From Planctomycetaceae bacterium (GTDB taxonomy: Bacteria > Planctomycetota > Planctomycetia > Planctomycetales > Planctomycetaceae): 64,000 bases of DNA. Within the stretch, counting starts at the first letter, position 1. Each line of letters starts with the position of its first letter. Positions 8,889 through 18,114 of the stretch are shown here, piece after piece. The stretch covers positions 1-64,000 of the forward strand of contig OMIV01000073.1 in NCBI GenBank assembly GCA_900299185.1. Direction: 5' to 3'. The notes under the pieces are model-generated. The model ran no database searches and had not been told where the DNA came from. It worked only from the letters and a program-made list of their open reading frames with translations. Made by a program: the position numbers and the translations under genes.

Positions 8889-11800
8889 ATGAAACCGTTC
8901 TGTCAGATGGCCTTGGTTCTTGGCGGGTTCTTGGGATTGAGTGCAAGCAGTTCGAACGCGGCTGAACTTCCGCCTGCCGTCGATCGCAAGGTCGACTTTG
9001 TGAAGGACGTGCAGCCGATCTTCGCCAAGCATTGCTTGAGCTGTCATGCCGACAAGAAAGCCGAGTCCGGCCTGCGGCTGGATCGCAAGACGCAAGCCCT
9101 CAACGGCGGCGATTCGGGCAAGGCGATTGAGCCTGGTAAGAGTTCTGACAGTCGTCTGATCAAGTACGTGACGGGACTTGATCCTGATCATCTCATGCCG
9201 CCGGAAGGTGAGCGGCTTAGTGCCGAGCAAATTGGCATCTTGCGAGCTTGGATCGATCAAGGTGTCACTTGGCCCGACAGCGCGTCGACGGTCGAGAAGA
9301 ACTCGCATTGGGCTTATCAGCCGGTGCGCCGACCTGATGTCCCGCAAGTTAAGAACGCCGCATGGGCCAAGAGCCCGATCGATGCGTTCATTCTGGCCAA
9401 ACAAGAGAAGCATGGACTCGCAGCGTCTCCGCTCGCGGATCGTTACACGCTCATTCGGCGCCTGAGTTTGGATCTGCTGGGGCTGCCTCCGTCGATCAAA
9501 GAAGTCGATGACTTTGTGAACGACACGCGGCTCAATGCTTATGAACTGCTTGTGGATCGGTTGTTGTCGTCGCCTCATTTCGGCGAGCGTTGGGGACGTC
9601 ATTGGCTCGACATGGCGCGCTATGCCGATTCGGATGGCTTCGAGAAAGACAATGCTCGCCCCGATGCCTATCGCTGGCGTGACTGGGTGATTGATGCCAT
9701 CAACGCGGACATGCCCTTCGATCAATTCACCGTCGAGCAGTTGGCCGGCGACTTGTTGCCGAACGCGACGCCGATGCAACGACTGGCCACAGCGTTTCAT
9801 CGTCAAACATTGACCAACACCGAAGGCGGCACGGACCAAGAACAATGGCGCGTCGAAGCGTGTTTCGATCGCACTGAAACCACCGGCACGATTTGGTTGG
9901 GACTGACAGTCGGGTGTGCTCGCTGCCACTCACACAAATACGACGCCATCGGTCAGCGCGAGTACTACCAACTCTTTTCGTTCTTCAATAACGGCGACGA
10001 AACGACAGCGACCGTGCCGAAGTCCGATGCCGAAGTTGTGGCTTACACCAAAGCCAAAGCTGCTCATGACGCATCGGTCGCGGAACTCGTGGCCAAGCTG
10101 AAGGCCGAGCAAGACAAGCTCGGGCCTGCGTTCATTGAATGGGACACCAAGATCAAAGAGCAACTGGCTCGCATCGCTGCTGATCCCGTCAAGCTACACG
10201 CGATCGACGCCTTCAATGTCAGCGGCGATGTCGGCATCACGTTCAAGACTCAGAAAGATGGTTCGGTCCTTGTGGGTAGCTCCAGTCCCGATGTCGCCAC
10301 CTACACCATTACCGGACAGACCAAATTGAGCGGCATCAATGCACTGCGAATCGATGTACTGCCCGATCCCACTTTGCCTGCTAAGGGACCAGGTCGCGTC
10401 GCTCACGGCAACTTTGTCCTCAGCGAGATCTCCTTAGAGGTCGCCACCAAGAACGACTTTTCGGATGCTCGCCTTGTTGAGTTCGCAGCGGGCCGAGCCG
10501 ATCACGAGCAAGACAAAGGTGTGTTCGCAGCCTCCAAAGCATTCGACGGTAAGCTCGATTCCGGTTGGGCCATCGCTCCTGAGTTTGGCAAAGAACATTG
10601 GGCTCTCTTCACGTTGAAGGACGAATTGGCTGCCAGCGAGGCGCCGCTCTTCGTGCGAGTGAAGCTTGCTCAAAGTCACGGCACGCAGCACACGATTGGC
10701 CGCTTCAAGCTGTCGTTGCAGACGGGCAAAGAGCCGCCGCTCAGCTTCCCTGAGCCAGTTTCCAAGGCTCTGGCCGTGGCCAATGAGAAACGCACCGAAG
10801 CCCAGCACCAAGTGTTGCTCGACCACTTCAGCAGCATCACCAGTCCGACGAAGGAACTTGTTACGCAACTGGATGATCTCAAGAAGAAGGAACCCCCGAA
10901 GCCCGAGCTGCCAGTGCGAGTGTTAGTCCAACGCGCGAAGGATCCTCGTCAGACATTTGTGTTTCGGCGCGGAGACTTCCTCAATCCCATGAAAGACCTT
11001 CCGCCGGTTGAACCGGCCGCGTTGGAAGTCTTGCCGCCATTGAAGGGACGCGATGCAGCGGCTCGACCAGACCGGCTCGATCTGGCCACGTGGCTGGTGC
11101 GTGCCGACAACCCGCTGACTCCGCGCGTGACCGTCAATCACGTCTGGCGATTGCTCTTTGGCAATGGGCTCGTGCGAACTGTCAGCGACTTTGGAGTGCG
11201 CGGCGATAAGCCCAGTCATCCCGATCTGTTGGACTGGCTCGCAGCGGAGCTTGTCGAGCCTCGTAGCTCATTGAAGTTGACGGCAGCGATATCCAACGGA
11301 GCTGGTAATAACAATGACACTAGCGCCATCCTGCCACATGCTTGGTCACGAAAGGGACTCATCAAGCAGATCGTGATGTCAGCGACCTACCAACAGGCCT
11401 CCGTGCAAAGACGCGAGCTGCGCGAGGCGGATCCGCAGAACGTTTGGCTGGCACGACAGAACCGATTGCGAGTGGAAGGCGAGATCGTTCGCGACCTGAA
11501 CTTAGAAGTCGCGGGCATCCTGTCGCACAAGGTCGGAGGTGCGAGCGTCTATCCGCCATTGCCAGCCGGCATCGCGGAATTGAGCTACGCGGGCAACTTC
11601 AAATGGACCGACTCGAAGGGCGAAGATCGTTATCGCCGTGGCATGTACACGTTCTTCAAACGAACCTCGCCGCACCCGAACTTGACGATCTTCGATTGCC
11701 CCGATTCCAACCTCACCTGCGTTGAACGCCGAGCGTCTAACACTCCGCTGCAAGCGTTGCAGACGCTCAACAACGAGCAGTTTTCAGAAGCAGCTCGCGC

Positions 11801-12080
11801 GTTCGCCAAGCGACTGGTGGCGTTGAATTCAGACGGAGACGCGGCGCGATTGACCGAGGGATTCCGGCTGTGCGTTGCTCGTCCGCCTCGATCTGTGGAA
11901 CTCAACGAACTCACGCAATTGCTGGCTGCCGCGCGCGAGTGGTACGGCTCGAAACCCGATCTGGCGAAGTCACTGGTCGGCGCGGAAGCGTTGCCCAACC
12001 CGTCGCTGACCGAGCAAGCCAGTTGGATCGCCACCGCTCGCATCCTGCTGAACCTCGACGAGTTCATCACGCGCGAATGA
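8889..12080 (+). CDS. PSD1 protein: PSCyt1-DUF1549-DUF1553
   Basis: The ATG at 8889 gives 1063 residues, with a signal peptide (MKPFCQMALVLGGFLGL...SNAA). A planctomycete cytochrome module follows, with CLSCH in VQPIFAKHCLSCHADKKAESGLRLD and HLMPPEG. Next are the DUF1549/PSCyt2 region (FILAKQEKHGLAASPLADR, HWLDMARYADSDG, QLAGDLLPNAT, CARCHSHKYD) and the DUF1553/PSD1 region (NHVWRLLFGNGLVRTVSDFG, CPDSNLTCVERRASNTPLQALQ). Two CXXCH haem sites imply a periplasmic redox role. The substrate is unknown, and such proteins are usually paired with DUF1501. A loop with NGAGNNNDTSA lies before the TSATYQQ-like segment and looks longer than usual. Confidence 0.93.
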   Translation: MKPFCQMALVLGGFLGLSASSSNAAELPPAVDRKVDFVKDVQPIFAKHCLSCHADKKAESGLRLDRKTQALNGGDSGKAIEPGKSSDSRLIKYVTGLDPDHLMPPEGERLSAEQIGILRAWIDQGVTWPDSASTVEKNSHWAYQPVRRPDVPQVKNAAWAKSPIDAFILAKQEKHGLAASPLADRYTLIRRLSLDLLGLPPSIKEVDDFVNDTRLNAYELLVDRLLSSPHFGERWGRHWLDMARYADSDGFEKDNARPDAYRWRDWVIDAINADMPFDQFTVEQLAGDLLPNATPMQRLATAFHRQTLTNTEGGTDQEQWRVEACFDRTETTGTIWLGLTVGCARCHSHKYDAIGQREYYQLFSFFNNGDETTATVPKSDAEVVAYTKAKAAHDASVAELVAKLKAEQDKLGPAFIEWDTKIKEQLARIAADPVKLHAIDAFNVSGDVGITFKTQKDGSVLVGSSSPDVATYTITGQTKLSGINALRIDVLPDPTLPAKGPGRVAHGNFVLSEISLEVATKNDFSDARLVEFAAGRADHEQDKGVFAASKAFDGKLDSGWAIAPEFGKEHWALFTLKDELAASEAPLFVRVKLAQSHGTQHTIGRFKLSLQTGKEPPLSFPEPVSKALAVANEKRTEAQHQVLLDHFSSITSPTKELVTQLDDLKKKEPPKPELPVRVLVQRAKDPRQTFVFRRGDFLNPMKDLPPVEPAALEVLPPLKGRDAAARPDRLDLATWLVRADNPLTPRVTVNHVWRLLFGNGLVRTVSDFGVRGDKPSHPDLLDWLAAELVEPRSSLKLTAAISNGAGNNNDTSAILPHAWSRKGLIKQIVMSATYQQASVQRRELREADPQNVWLARQNRLRVEGEIVRDLNLEVAGILSHKVGGASVYPPLPAGIAELSYAGNFKWTDSKGEDRYRRGMYTFFKRTSPHPNLTIFDCPDSNLTCVERRASNTPLQALQTLNNEQFSEAARAFAKRLVALNSDGDAARLTEGFRLCVARPPRSVELNELTQLLAAAREWYGSKPDLAKSLVGAEALPNPSLTEQASWIATARILLNLDEFITRE

Positions 12081-12176
12081 GGCATCACTCAGAGGCACTC
12101 TGCCTTCATCCCCCAGTCGCACAACGCGCGATCGATAACCGATAACAACTCTCAGCGCGATTTGTTTTTGTCGCGC

Positions 12177-13226
12177 TTACCGTCGAGTCGCCAGCGGTTG
12201 GAGCTTCATGATCGCGTCGGTGGCAGAGTGAGTGCCGTTAACGAATTGCACAGAGCGAGCAGCATCGCGACGACGAGCGGATCGAACTCGATCAACGAGG
12301 TCATCCACGTTTGCGAGGCACTCATCAGAGTGCAGCCGCCGAGCTTGCCGGTCGTAAAGGCGCTGTCGAGCAAAGCCAATCAACGGTACGCCAACAGCAC
12401 GCGCTTCAGCGATCGTGTTGTAACCGCCCGCGCCAATCAGCAGGTCGACTCCAGGCAACAACGGCAGCAACGGCGATGTTGGCAACCAGCAACGCCGCAC
12501 GAACAACGATTGAGGTTCCACCAAACTGCCGACTCTTAACTCAACACAGTCGCCGACCGCTGCCATGAGATGCTCAGCCAGCTCATGCATCTCGCGGATC
12601 TCGTGCGGCTGGCCAGTTGCCATCACGAGAACCAGAGGCCGCTCACTATGCGTCATCGCAGACGAAACCGAGGACTGAGACAACAACGCCAGTCTTGCCT
12701 GCGACGGCGAGAGCAATTCCTGAGCGTCTCGAATAAGCCAATGCGTCGTCTCAATCGTCGGCACTATCGTTTGCAAGGTGGCTTGCTCGCCGGGAACAAG
12801 CACGAGGTCAAAGTGCTTCGACACATACTCATTGAGCCGAAACTCCTGGACGTATTGCGGATTCAAATCGCGATGAATCAAGACGCTGGGACAACGGATC
12901 TCGGATGCGACCTCAGCCAACTCTCCACCAAGACCGCGCGGAAAGGTGTCGACAACGAATCGTGTCGGCTGAATGGCTTGTAACAACTCGTGCACGCACC
13001 GCCCGACTGCTGGTCCATCAAGCCGATGATCCAATGCCATCAAGGTGTTGCTCGATCCGAGTTCGTCGGCCAACGGCACTAACGGGAGCAGCGGCGAGTT
13101 CACCATCAGCGTGCATGTCACACCAGCCTGATTGGCCGATCGAATCAAGCCGGTCGCTCGCGTGACATGCCCCAAGCCCCCGCCTAGCGCATAGATCAGC
13201 CAATGCTGGCGAGGTTCGAGTGACAT
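12177..13226 (-). CDS. Glycosyltransferase, MurG/UDP-glycosyltransferase-like
   Basis: This 349-aa protein has the two-domain GT-B layout. The N-terminal acceptor-side loop is YALGGGLGHVTRATGLIR. The C-terminal nucleotide-sugar region is LLIGAGGYNTIAEARAVGVPLIGFARQRLYDRQARR, close to the GT28/MurG donor-site pattern. It probably transfers a sugar from a nucleotide-activated donor at the cytoplasmic membrane face, but neither substrate can be read from the sequence. It has no membrane span. It is convergent with PSD1 and starts at an ATG. Confidence 0.8.
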   Translation of the reverse strand: MSLEPRQHWLIYALGGGLGHVTRATGLIRSANQAGVTCTLMVNSPLLPLVPLADELGSSNTLMALDHRLDGPAVGRCVHELLQAIQPTRFVVDTFPRGLGGELAEVASEIRCPSVLIHRDLNPQYVQEFRLNEYVSKHFDLVLVPGEQATLQTIVPTIETTHWLIRDAQELLSPSQARLALLSQSSVSSAMTHSERPLVLVMATGQPHEIREMHELAEHLMAAVGDCVELRVGSLVEPQSLFVRRCWLPTSPLLPLLPGVDLLIGAGGYNTIAEARAVGVPLIGFARQRLYDRQARRLHSDECLANVDDLVDRVRSARRRDAARSVQFVNGTHSATDAIMKLQPLATRR

Positions 13227-13298
13227 CGAAGGCTCTCACAGATCGCAAGCTTGCTGGGAGCGTGTCCGTGTAGCATGGGATCCATCCCCTGCCACGGC

Positions 13299-13994
13299 TT
13301 ACTTGAGAGCCTCGGCGACTTCCTTGGCATCCAGCTTCTTGAGCACCGGGTTCTTGATCGCTCCCTTGGTTCGCCAGGTTGCGAAGCCGAGCGGCTTGGA
13401 GAGTTCAACTTCGCCGCGAATGCCAATCTTCTTGTCCTTGATGTTGGCGTCGATGATTTCTTTGCCATCGACCCAAGTGCGGATGCGTTCGTCGGTCACT
13501 ACGAGTCGGATCTTGTACCACTGCTCGGTTTTGAATTCGCGGTACAGAGTCGTCGCGTTCTCCGAAGCGTCGCTGCCATCAATGCTCGACAGACCGCATA
13601 CACCGCCACCCCAACCACCCAGAATCAACGAGCAATGGCTGTCCTTCACGGGGAACGTCAGACCGCAAAAGAAGTCGCCGCCGTCGATTCGCTTGGCCTC
13701 GCAGGTGATCTCGTAATTGGACTTCGGCAGCACCTCTTCTTTCTGCCAAGTGATCCCGCTGAGTTCGCTTCCGAAGTCGATCACGATCACTCCATCATCG
13801 ATCGTCACGTCGCCTTCGCCGCCGAAGTTCGTCGACTTCCAACCGGCCAGCGTCTTGCCATCGAAGAGCTTGATGACTTTGGAATCCGCAGCCTTCGCTG
13901 GTGCGTCCGGCTTCTTGGGCTCGTCCGCAAAGCTCATGGTCGACCCGGCCAACGTCGCACAACTCAGCCAGCAAGCCATCCAAAATCGTCGCAT
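13299..13994 (-). CDS. DUF1080 (3-keto-disaccharide hydrolase-like) secreted protein
   Basis: This 231-aa protein has a cleavable signal peptide (MRRFWMACWLSCATLAGSTMSFA). It is followed by the DUF1080 lectin-like beta-sandwich: LFDGKTLAGWKS, NYEITCEAKRIDGGDFFCGLTFP, GGWGGGVCGLSSIDG and WYKIRLVVTDERIRTWVDGKEI. DUF1080 proteins are very numerous in planctomycetes and are linked to sugar metabolism. Enzymatic activity is known for only some relatives. A periplasmic location is inferred. The gene is alone, 72 bp downstream of the glycosyltransferase start on the same strand. Confidence 0.9.
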   Translation of the reverse strand: MRRFWMACWLSCATLAGSTMSFADEPKKPDAPAKAADSKVIKLFDGKTLAGWKSTNFGGEGDVTIDDGVIVIDFGSELSGITWQKEEVLPKSNYEITCEAKRIDGGDFFCGLTFPVKDSHCSLILGGWGGGVCGLSSIDGSDASENATTLYREFKTEQWYKIRLVVTDERIRTWVDGKEIIDANIKDKKIGIRGEVELSKPLGFATWRTKGAIKNPVLKKLDAKEVAEALK

Positions 13995-14147
13995 GAGAGA
14001 GGTCCTTCTAAGGTCGAGAATGAAAGAGATTGCCAGCCAGCGGACTTATCGCGAGAGCCGTGCCGCAACCGTCCGAGTAGGACGCGTCGTCAAGATTGAG
14101 CCTCGAAAACGAAACTACGATGCGACCGTTGTGGTGACTCTGAAGCA

Positions 14148-14194
14148 TGAGGCAGAGCCTCACGCCGTGCGTTCCCAGGCAGAGCCTGGGAACG
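14148..14194. repeat. GAGGCAGAGCCTC-type palindromic repeat, copy 1
   Basis: Two adjacent hairpins are present: TGAGGCAGAGCCTCA (14148-14162) and CGTTCCCAGGC..GCCTGGGAACG (14170-14194). The same pair in inverted order is at 38108-38154. It lies between the DUF1080 start and the end of tatA. Confidence 0.8.
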
Positions 14195-14238
14195 AGAGGG
14201 GATCAACAACTAATTGTCGACGCGCTCGATGTCGGTGC

Positions 14239-14556
14239 CTAAGCCTGTTGAGTTGGCTCTGAGGTTGGCGGCTCGAATTTTGGAGCGGTCACTTCGTTCG
14301 TCTCGTCGCTCGCTGTTGGGCGCGGAGCGGGGCTCGGGCGCGAGTAGTTGTTGGAAGAGGACGACTCGTAAGTCGATTGATGAATCTCTTCCTCAATGCC
14401 CTTCACGCCTTTCTTGAACTCAACGATGCCCTTGCCGAGGCTGCGAGCAACTTCTGGCAAACGCTTGCCGAAGAGCAGCAAACCAATCACGCAAAACACC
14501 ATCAACTCAGGACCGCCAATTGTGGGCAGGAATGCAAGAACCAAGTTCGTGCTCAT
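14239..14556 (-). CDS. tatA: TatA/TatE family translocase subunit (first copy)
   Basis: This 105-aa protein has one N-terminal membrane helix (GGPELMVFCVIGLLLFG). The Tat hinge FGKRLPEVARSLGK and an amphipathic helix with a FKKG motif follow. The rest is a polar Ser/Pro/Thr-rich tail. TatA oligomerises to form the passage for folded Tat substrates in the cytoplasmic membrane. It lies 76 bp downstream of a second tatA on the same strand, so the two may be co-transcribed. No tatC is in the window. The cytoplasmic tail is longer than usual. Confidence 0.9.
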   Translation of the reverse strand: MSTNLVLAFLPTIGGPELMVFCVIGLLLFGKRLPEVARSLGKGIVEFKKGVKGIEEEIHQSTYESSSSNNYSRPSPAPRPTASDETNEVTAPKFEPPTSEPTQQA

Positions 14557-14632
14557 TTCGAAGTCTCCTACGAAGTGATGGCCGAGCCATCGGTCGATTG
14601 ATCGAATGAAATGAAGTCAGCGGAGTCGAAGC

Positions 14633-14827
14633 CTAGCTCTCTTTGGATTCACCCTTAGGAGGCAGCTTCGCGTTGGTGTCTTCTTCGGGCTCGTTCATGC
14701 CCTTCTTGAATTGAGTCACGCTCTGTCCCAACGACTTCATTGCTCCTGGCAAGCGGTTGCCGAATAGCAGCAACACGATGACGAGGAACACAATGATTTC
14801 GGGGCCAAGGCCGAAGGCGAGCAGCAT
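14633..14827 (-). CDS. tatA: TatA/TatE family translocase subunit (second, short copy)
   Basis: This 64-aa protein has the membrane helix GLGPEIIVFLVIVLLLFG, the hinge FGNRLPGAMKSLGQS and an FKKGMNE segment, then a short charged tail. It is a minimal TatA. Together with the neighbouring 105-aa copy it gives two diverged paralogues, which may form mixed or substrate-specific assemblies. This one is upstream in the likely operon. Confidence 0.9.
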   Translation of the reverse strand: MLLAFGLGPEIIVFLVIVLLLFGNRLPGAMKSLGQSVTQFKKGMNEPEEDTNAKLPPKGESKES

Positions 14828-15194
14828 GGGGAATCTCCTGAATGCAATGTGGCGAGACGCGGTTCAAACCGTAGTCCTCAATCATGACGAGGACCACTTA
14901 CGGGACGCCTGCGGGATGCAAATCCCAACAAGTCAAAATCACCGTGACGTCAGGGCGAACACACCCGAAGAAGGCTCTCAGACAGAGTTGCACGCGGCAA
15001 ACAACCGACTCTGGGACATCCGTGGCAGGCGATCTTCGCAATGATGTCAACGGGGATGTCCACTCGGTTCGCCCGCGGAGAGCAGGTGGGATGAGCGGAG
15101 CAGTGCTTTCATTTTCTGTGATCGGCACGAGTTGCTAGAGCCGACCAATTGAACTTCGAAAGCGGGCTGGATTCTAAGCCTGAGTTGCATGAAG
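14828..15194. other. Intergenic region upstream of tatA pair
   Basis: About 370 bp without a supported gene. It should contain the promoter for the tatA pair, transcribed leftward. No clear promoter boxes or strong terminator were identified. Confidence 0.4.
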
Positions 15195-16199
15195 TCAATC
15201 TGCGCCCTTGGCCGCCAGCTTGCCTTGCCATCCTCGCTCCGGAGCTTCACCACCCAATGCTTGGACGATGCGAGTCGCGTTGTGGTCGATCATGCCAAGG
15301 TACGTGCCTTCGTAAGTCCCCGGCGCACCCATCGCGTCCGAGTAGAGTTCGGCAACAATCGTCACCGTCTTGCCGCGACTGCGACAGCCTTCAAGCACCG
15401 CTTGCATGTTCTTGGGAGACACACTGCTCTCGACGAACAACCCCGGGATCTCGTTCTTCACAAGGAAGTCCACGAGGTCATTGATGTCTGCAACTGCGGC
15501 TTCTGCTTGCGTGCTGATGCCCTGAGCCGATTTCACTTCCAACCCGTAGGCTCGTGAGAAGTACCCGAAGGCATCATGCGCTGTGACGAGATATCGCTTC
15601 GACTTCGGAATGCTGCTCGTGATCTTCCTGATGTACTCATCGAGCTCAGAGATTTGTTGCCGATAAGCCGCCGCATTCGAGTGATACGTCGCTGCGTTGT
15701 CGGGATCGATTTCCCCGAGGTTTTCGGCGACATGACTGACGCATTTAATCCAGGCTTTCGGGTCCATCCAAACATGCGGATCGGGGTGGCCTTCGAATTC
15801 TTTGGGCGATCTGAGGAAGGAATCCTCCAAGCGGCCCGTCGCGGCAAAGACCAGACGTTTCTTGCTGGCGGCTTCGAGTGCTCGCTCCATGTTGCCTTCG
15901 AGTTTGAGCCCCGAATAAATGACGACGTCAGCTTTCAAGATTTGGTCGACGTCATTGCGACCGGGTGTGAAGAGATGCGGGTCAGTGCCTTCGCCCAGCA
16001 GGCCGACGACGTCTGCTCGATCACCAACCACTTGCCGCACGATGTCCGTCACCATGCCGACGGTGGTCACAATCTTCAGCTTCTTCGGACCGGAAGTTTC
16101 AGGAGACATTGGAGTTGGCTTCTGATTGCAACTCATCAAGGAGAAGCACAGCAGCCACAACCCGAACTGTCGGCGCGAGATCGCAGTGATACTTCTCAT
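15195..16199 (-). CDS. Zn/Mn-type ABC transporter substrate-binding lipoprotein
   Basis: This 334-aa cluster A-I binding protein is of the ZnuA/TroA type. The leader has a twin-arginine SRRQFG followed by a lipobox LMSC (C24), so a Tat-exported lipoprotein is likely. The four expected metal ligands are visible: H75 (TDPHLF), H142 (PDPHVW), H208 (TAHDAF) and D305 (GMIDHN). The His-rich loop often found in ZnuA is absent, which leaves Zn or Mn open. No matching permease is nearby. Only 3 bp separate it from the upstream ATPase gene, which is of a different ABC class. Confidence 0.88.
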   Translation of the reverse strand: MRSITAISRRQFGLWLLCFSLMSCNQKPTPMSPETSGPKKLKIVTTVGMVTDIVRQVVGDRADVVGLLGEGTDPHLFTPGRNDVDQILKADVVIYSGLKLEGNMERALEAASKKRLVFAATGRLEDSFLRSPKEFEGHPDPHVWMDPKAWIKCVSHVAENLGEIDPDNAATYHSNAAAYRQQISELDEYIRKITSSIPKSKRYLVTAHDAFGYFSRAYGLEVKSAQGISTQAEAAVADINDLVDFLVKNEIPGLFVESSVSPKNMQAVLEGCRSRGKTVTIVAELYSDAMGAPGTYEGTYLGMIDHNATRIVQALGGEAPERGWQGKLAAKGAD

Positions 16200-16202
16200 G
16201 GC

Positions 16203-17147
16203 TTACTGCACCAGCCCCTTGGTCAATTCCATGAAGGCCGTTTCGAGGTTGGTCTCTTCTTCACGGAACAGCGTCAATTTGAAGCCGCGAGCAATCAGTG
16301 CCGTCGGCAACGCGCTGTAATCCAAAACACTCGGTTTAAGAGCAGCCTCAATCAAACCCGTCGGCTTGATCGAGACACTCGCGACTTCATCTTGTTGTTC
16401 CAACAGGCGAGCCGCTTCGTCGGTATCGTCTTTCACTCGAATGTTGAGCAGGATCCGATTGCGGGCCATTCGCATGACCTCATCGACATAGCCGTCGACG
16501 ATCAAATGCCCCTTCTCGATCATGCCCACTCGAGTACACACATCAGCCAGCTCGGGCAGAATGTGGCTCGACACAATCACGGTCTTCTTCAGCTCGCCCA
16601 ATCGCTTCAGCAAATTGCGGATCTCAATTCGAGCTCGCGGATCAAGACCACTCGCGGGTTCGTCGAGTAAGAGCACTTGCGGTTCATGCAAGAGTACTCG
16701 CGCCAGTCCGACTCGCTGCGTTTGACCGCGCGACAACTGATTGACCATCGCGTCGCGTTTGAACGACATGTCGACCAGCTCCAGCTTGTCTTCCACCACC
16801 TTGCGGCGGTGATGCTGGGGGACTCGATAGGCAGCCGCGAAGAACTCCAGGTACTCGACGACGGTCATGTCTTCGTAAACGCCATAGAAGTCGGGCATGA
16901 AGCCGACGAGCCGCCGGATCTCGGGCTGATGGGTATAGATCGACTTACCGCAAACGTAGGCCTCGCCGTAATCCGGCTGCAACAACGTGGCGAGCATGCG
17001 CATGGTCGTCGTCTTGCCCGAGCCGTTGGGGCCGTTGAAGCCGAAGACGTCGCCTTCCTGCAACATCAGGTCGATGTGATTAACGGCGATCAGGTCGCCA
17101 TAGCGTTTCGTGAGCTGCCGAGTTTCGATCACGACTGCAAGGTCCAA
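16203..17147 (-). CDS. ABC transporter ATP-binding protein, ABC-2/CcmA class
   Basis: This 314-aa ATPase has Walker A GPNGSGKTTT, Q-loop region VGFMPDFYGVYEDMTV, signature LSRGQTQRVGLARV (LSRGQ in place of LSGGQ), Walker B VLLLDEPASGLDP and the switch His in VSSH. The overall pattern fits the ABC-2 export or gliding-type ATPases, and not the ATPase of Zn uptake systems. No membrane partner is encoded nearby. The longest frame starts at a TTG. A GTG at 17132 (VIETRQLTKRYG) is an equally good start. It is followed after 3 bp by the metal-binding lipoprotein, which suggests co-transcription. Confidence 0.9.
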   Translation of the reverse strand: MDLAVVIETRQLTKRYGDLIAVNHIDLMLQEGDVFGFNGPNGSGKTTTMRMLATLLQPDYGEAYVCGKSIYTHQPEIRRLVGFMPDFYGVYEDMTVVEYLEFFAAAYRVPQHHRRKVVEDKLELVDMSFKRDAMVNQLSRGQTQRVGLARVLLHEPQVLLLDEPASGLDPRARIEIRNLLKRLGELKKTVIVSSHILPELADVCTRVGMIEKGHLIVDGYVDEVMRMARNRILLNIRVKDDTDEAARLLEQQDEVASVSIKPTGLIEAALKPSVLDYSALPTALIARGFKLTLFREEETNLETAFMELTKGLVQ

Positions 17148-17186
17148 TGCTGAGAGTTGGCAAGCGGCGTTGAGGTGTGCTCGTCT

Positions 17187-17516
17187 TCACCGCGACGAAT
17201 CTTTCAACGGCACAATTTTGAAGCCACCACTTTGAAAGAAGATCGTGAGCTTGAGCAAGCTGTCGAGCAGATGCCGCAAGAATTCATCGGGGACTTGGTA
17301 CTCATGAAGAACAATGTCGCCCGCCACGAACTCCAAAGCGTCCGCGAGATTGGCGGCGTCGTCATCACCCACTTCGCACGGGAACTCGCCGCGATAGCAG
17401 ATCCACTCGTGCTCTGGGGTCCAACCGTTTTCGCGCGCCCAATCAAGCACCTCGAGCCAGAACTCGACGGCGATGACGTAGGAGTCATCCTTGCTGCAAA
17501 GCCGGACGTTGCCCAT
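17187..17516 (-). CDS. Small conserved-looking hypothetical protein
   Basis: This 109-aa acidic protein contains VEFWLEVLDWARENGWTPEHEWICYRGEFPCEVGDDDAANLADALEFVAGDI. It has no signal peptide or membrane segment, and no family was recognised. The amphipathic helices and even composition suggest a real cytoplasmic protein. It lies 39 bp upstream of the ABC ATPase frame on the same strand and could be the first gene of that group. Confidence 0.6.
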   Translation of the reverse strand: MGNVRLCSKDDSYVIAVEFWLEVLDWARENGWTPEHEWICYRGEFPCEVGDDDAANLADALEFVAGDIVLHEYQVPDEFLRHLLDSLLKLTIFFQSGGFKIVPLKDSSR

Positions 17517-18114
17517 CGCCGACCCTCCCGAGCGATGCGATTCACGATCGTTTGACGCTCAGCACATCGCGCCACCCGCCCCACCTCCGCCGGAAGGGGG
17601 ACGCAGCTTTGTCGAATCCATAGACCGCGCCAAGGAACGGGTACAACCGCGAAGGTCCGAGTTTGCGGTGCTCTCGTGAACTTGCCAGGCACACCCAAAC
17701 TCTTTCGCTCCGAAGCACTCGCTCCGTCCAAACGGCTCTCGCTTTTGAGTGGAGTCAGTTCCAGAGTCACTCGAACGATAAACACAACGGGAGTGTTGAA
17801 AGCCCCCACTGCGGCAGCTCGATTTCCAGACTCAACAGAGCATCGCCTCGCAGCCACTCGATCGAACCAGCTCCGATGTCCCAAGGCTGGCAAACTCTGC
17901 CGATAAAATCGGTCGTGCCCAAGAAATCGATTGTGGCGATTCCGTTGATCCGCCGATGAAAGAGGACGACTGCCGATTTCTGGTCGCCATTGCGCTCCAG
18001 ATATCGGCGCCGAATTACCCAGACACCCAAGCTTGGCTGGTTCGATCAATCAACGACCAACCGGCGAGCAAGGTGACTGGGAGCGTCTCTACTTTGTGGA
18101 TCAGGACACGGACG
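17517..18114. other. Intergenic region; one doubtful minus-strand frame
   Basis: About 600 bp. A minus-strand frame at 17767-18030 (87 aa, containing NGIATIDFLGTTDFIGRVCQPWDIG) looks somewhat protein-like, but it has no recognised family and no clear start signal. The remainder should hold the divergent promoters for the 109-aa gene and the TolC-like gene. Confidence 0.35.
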
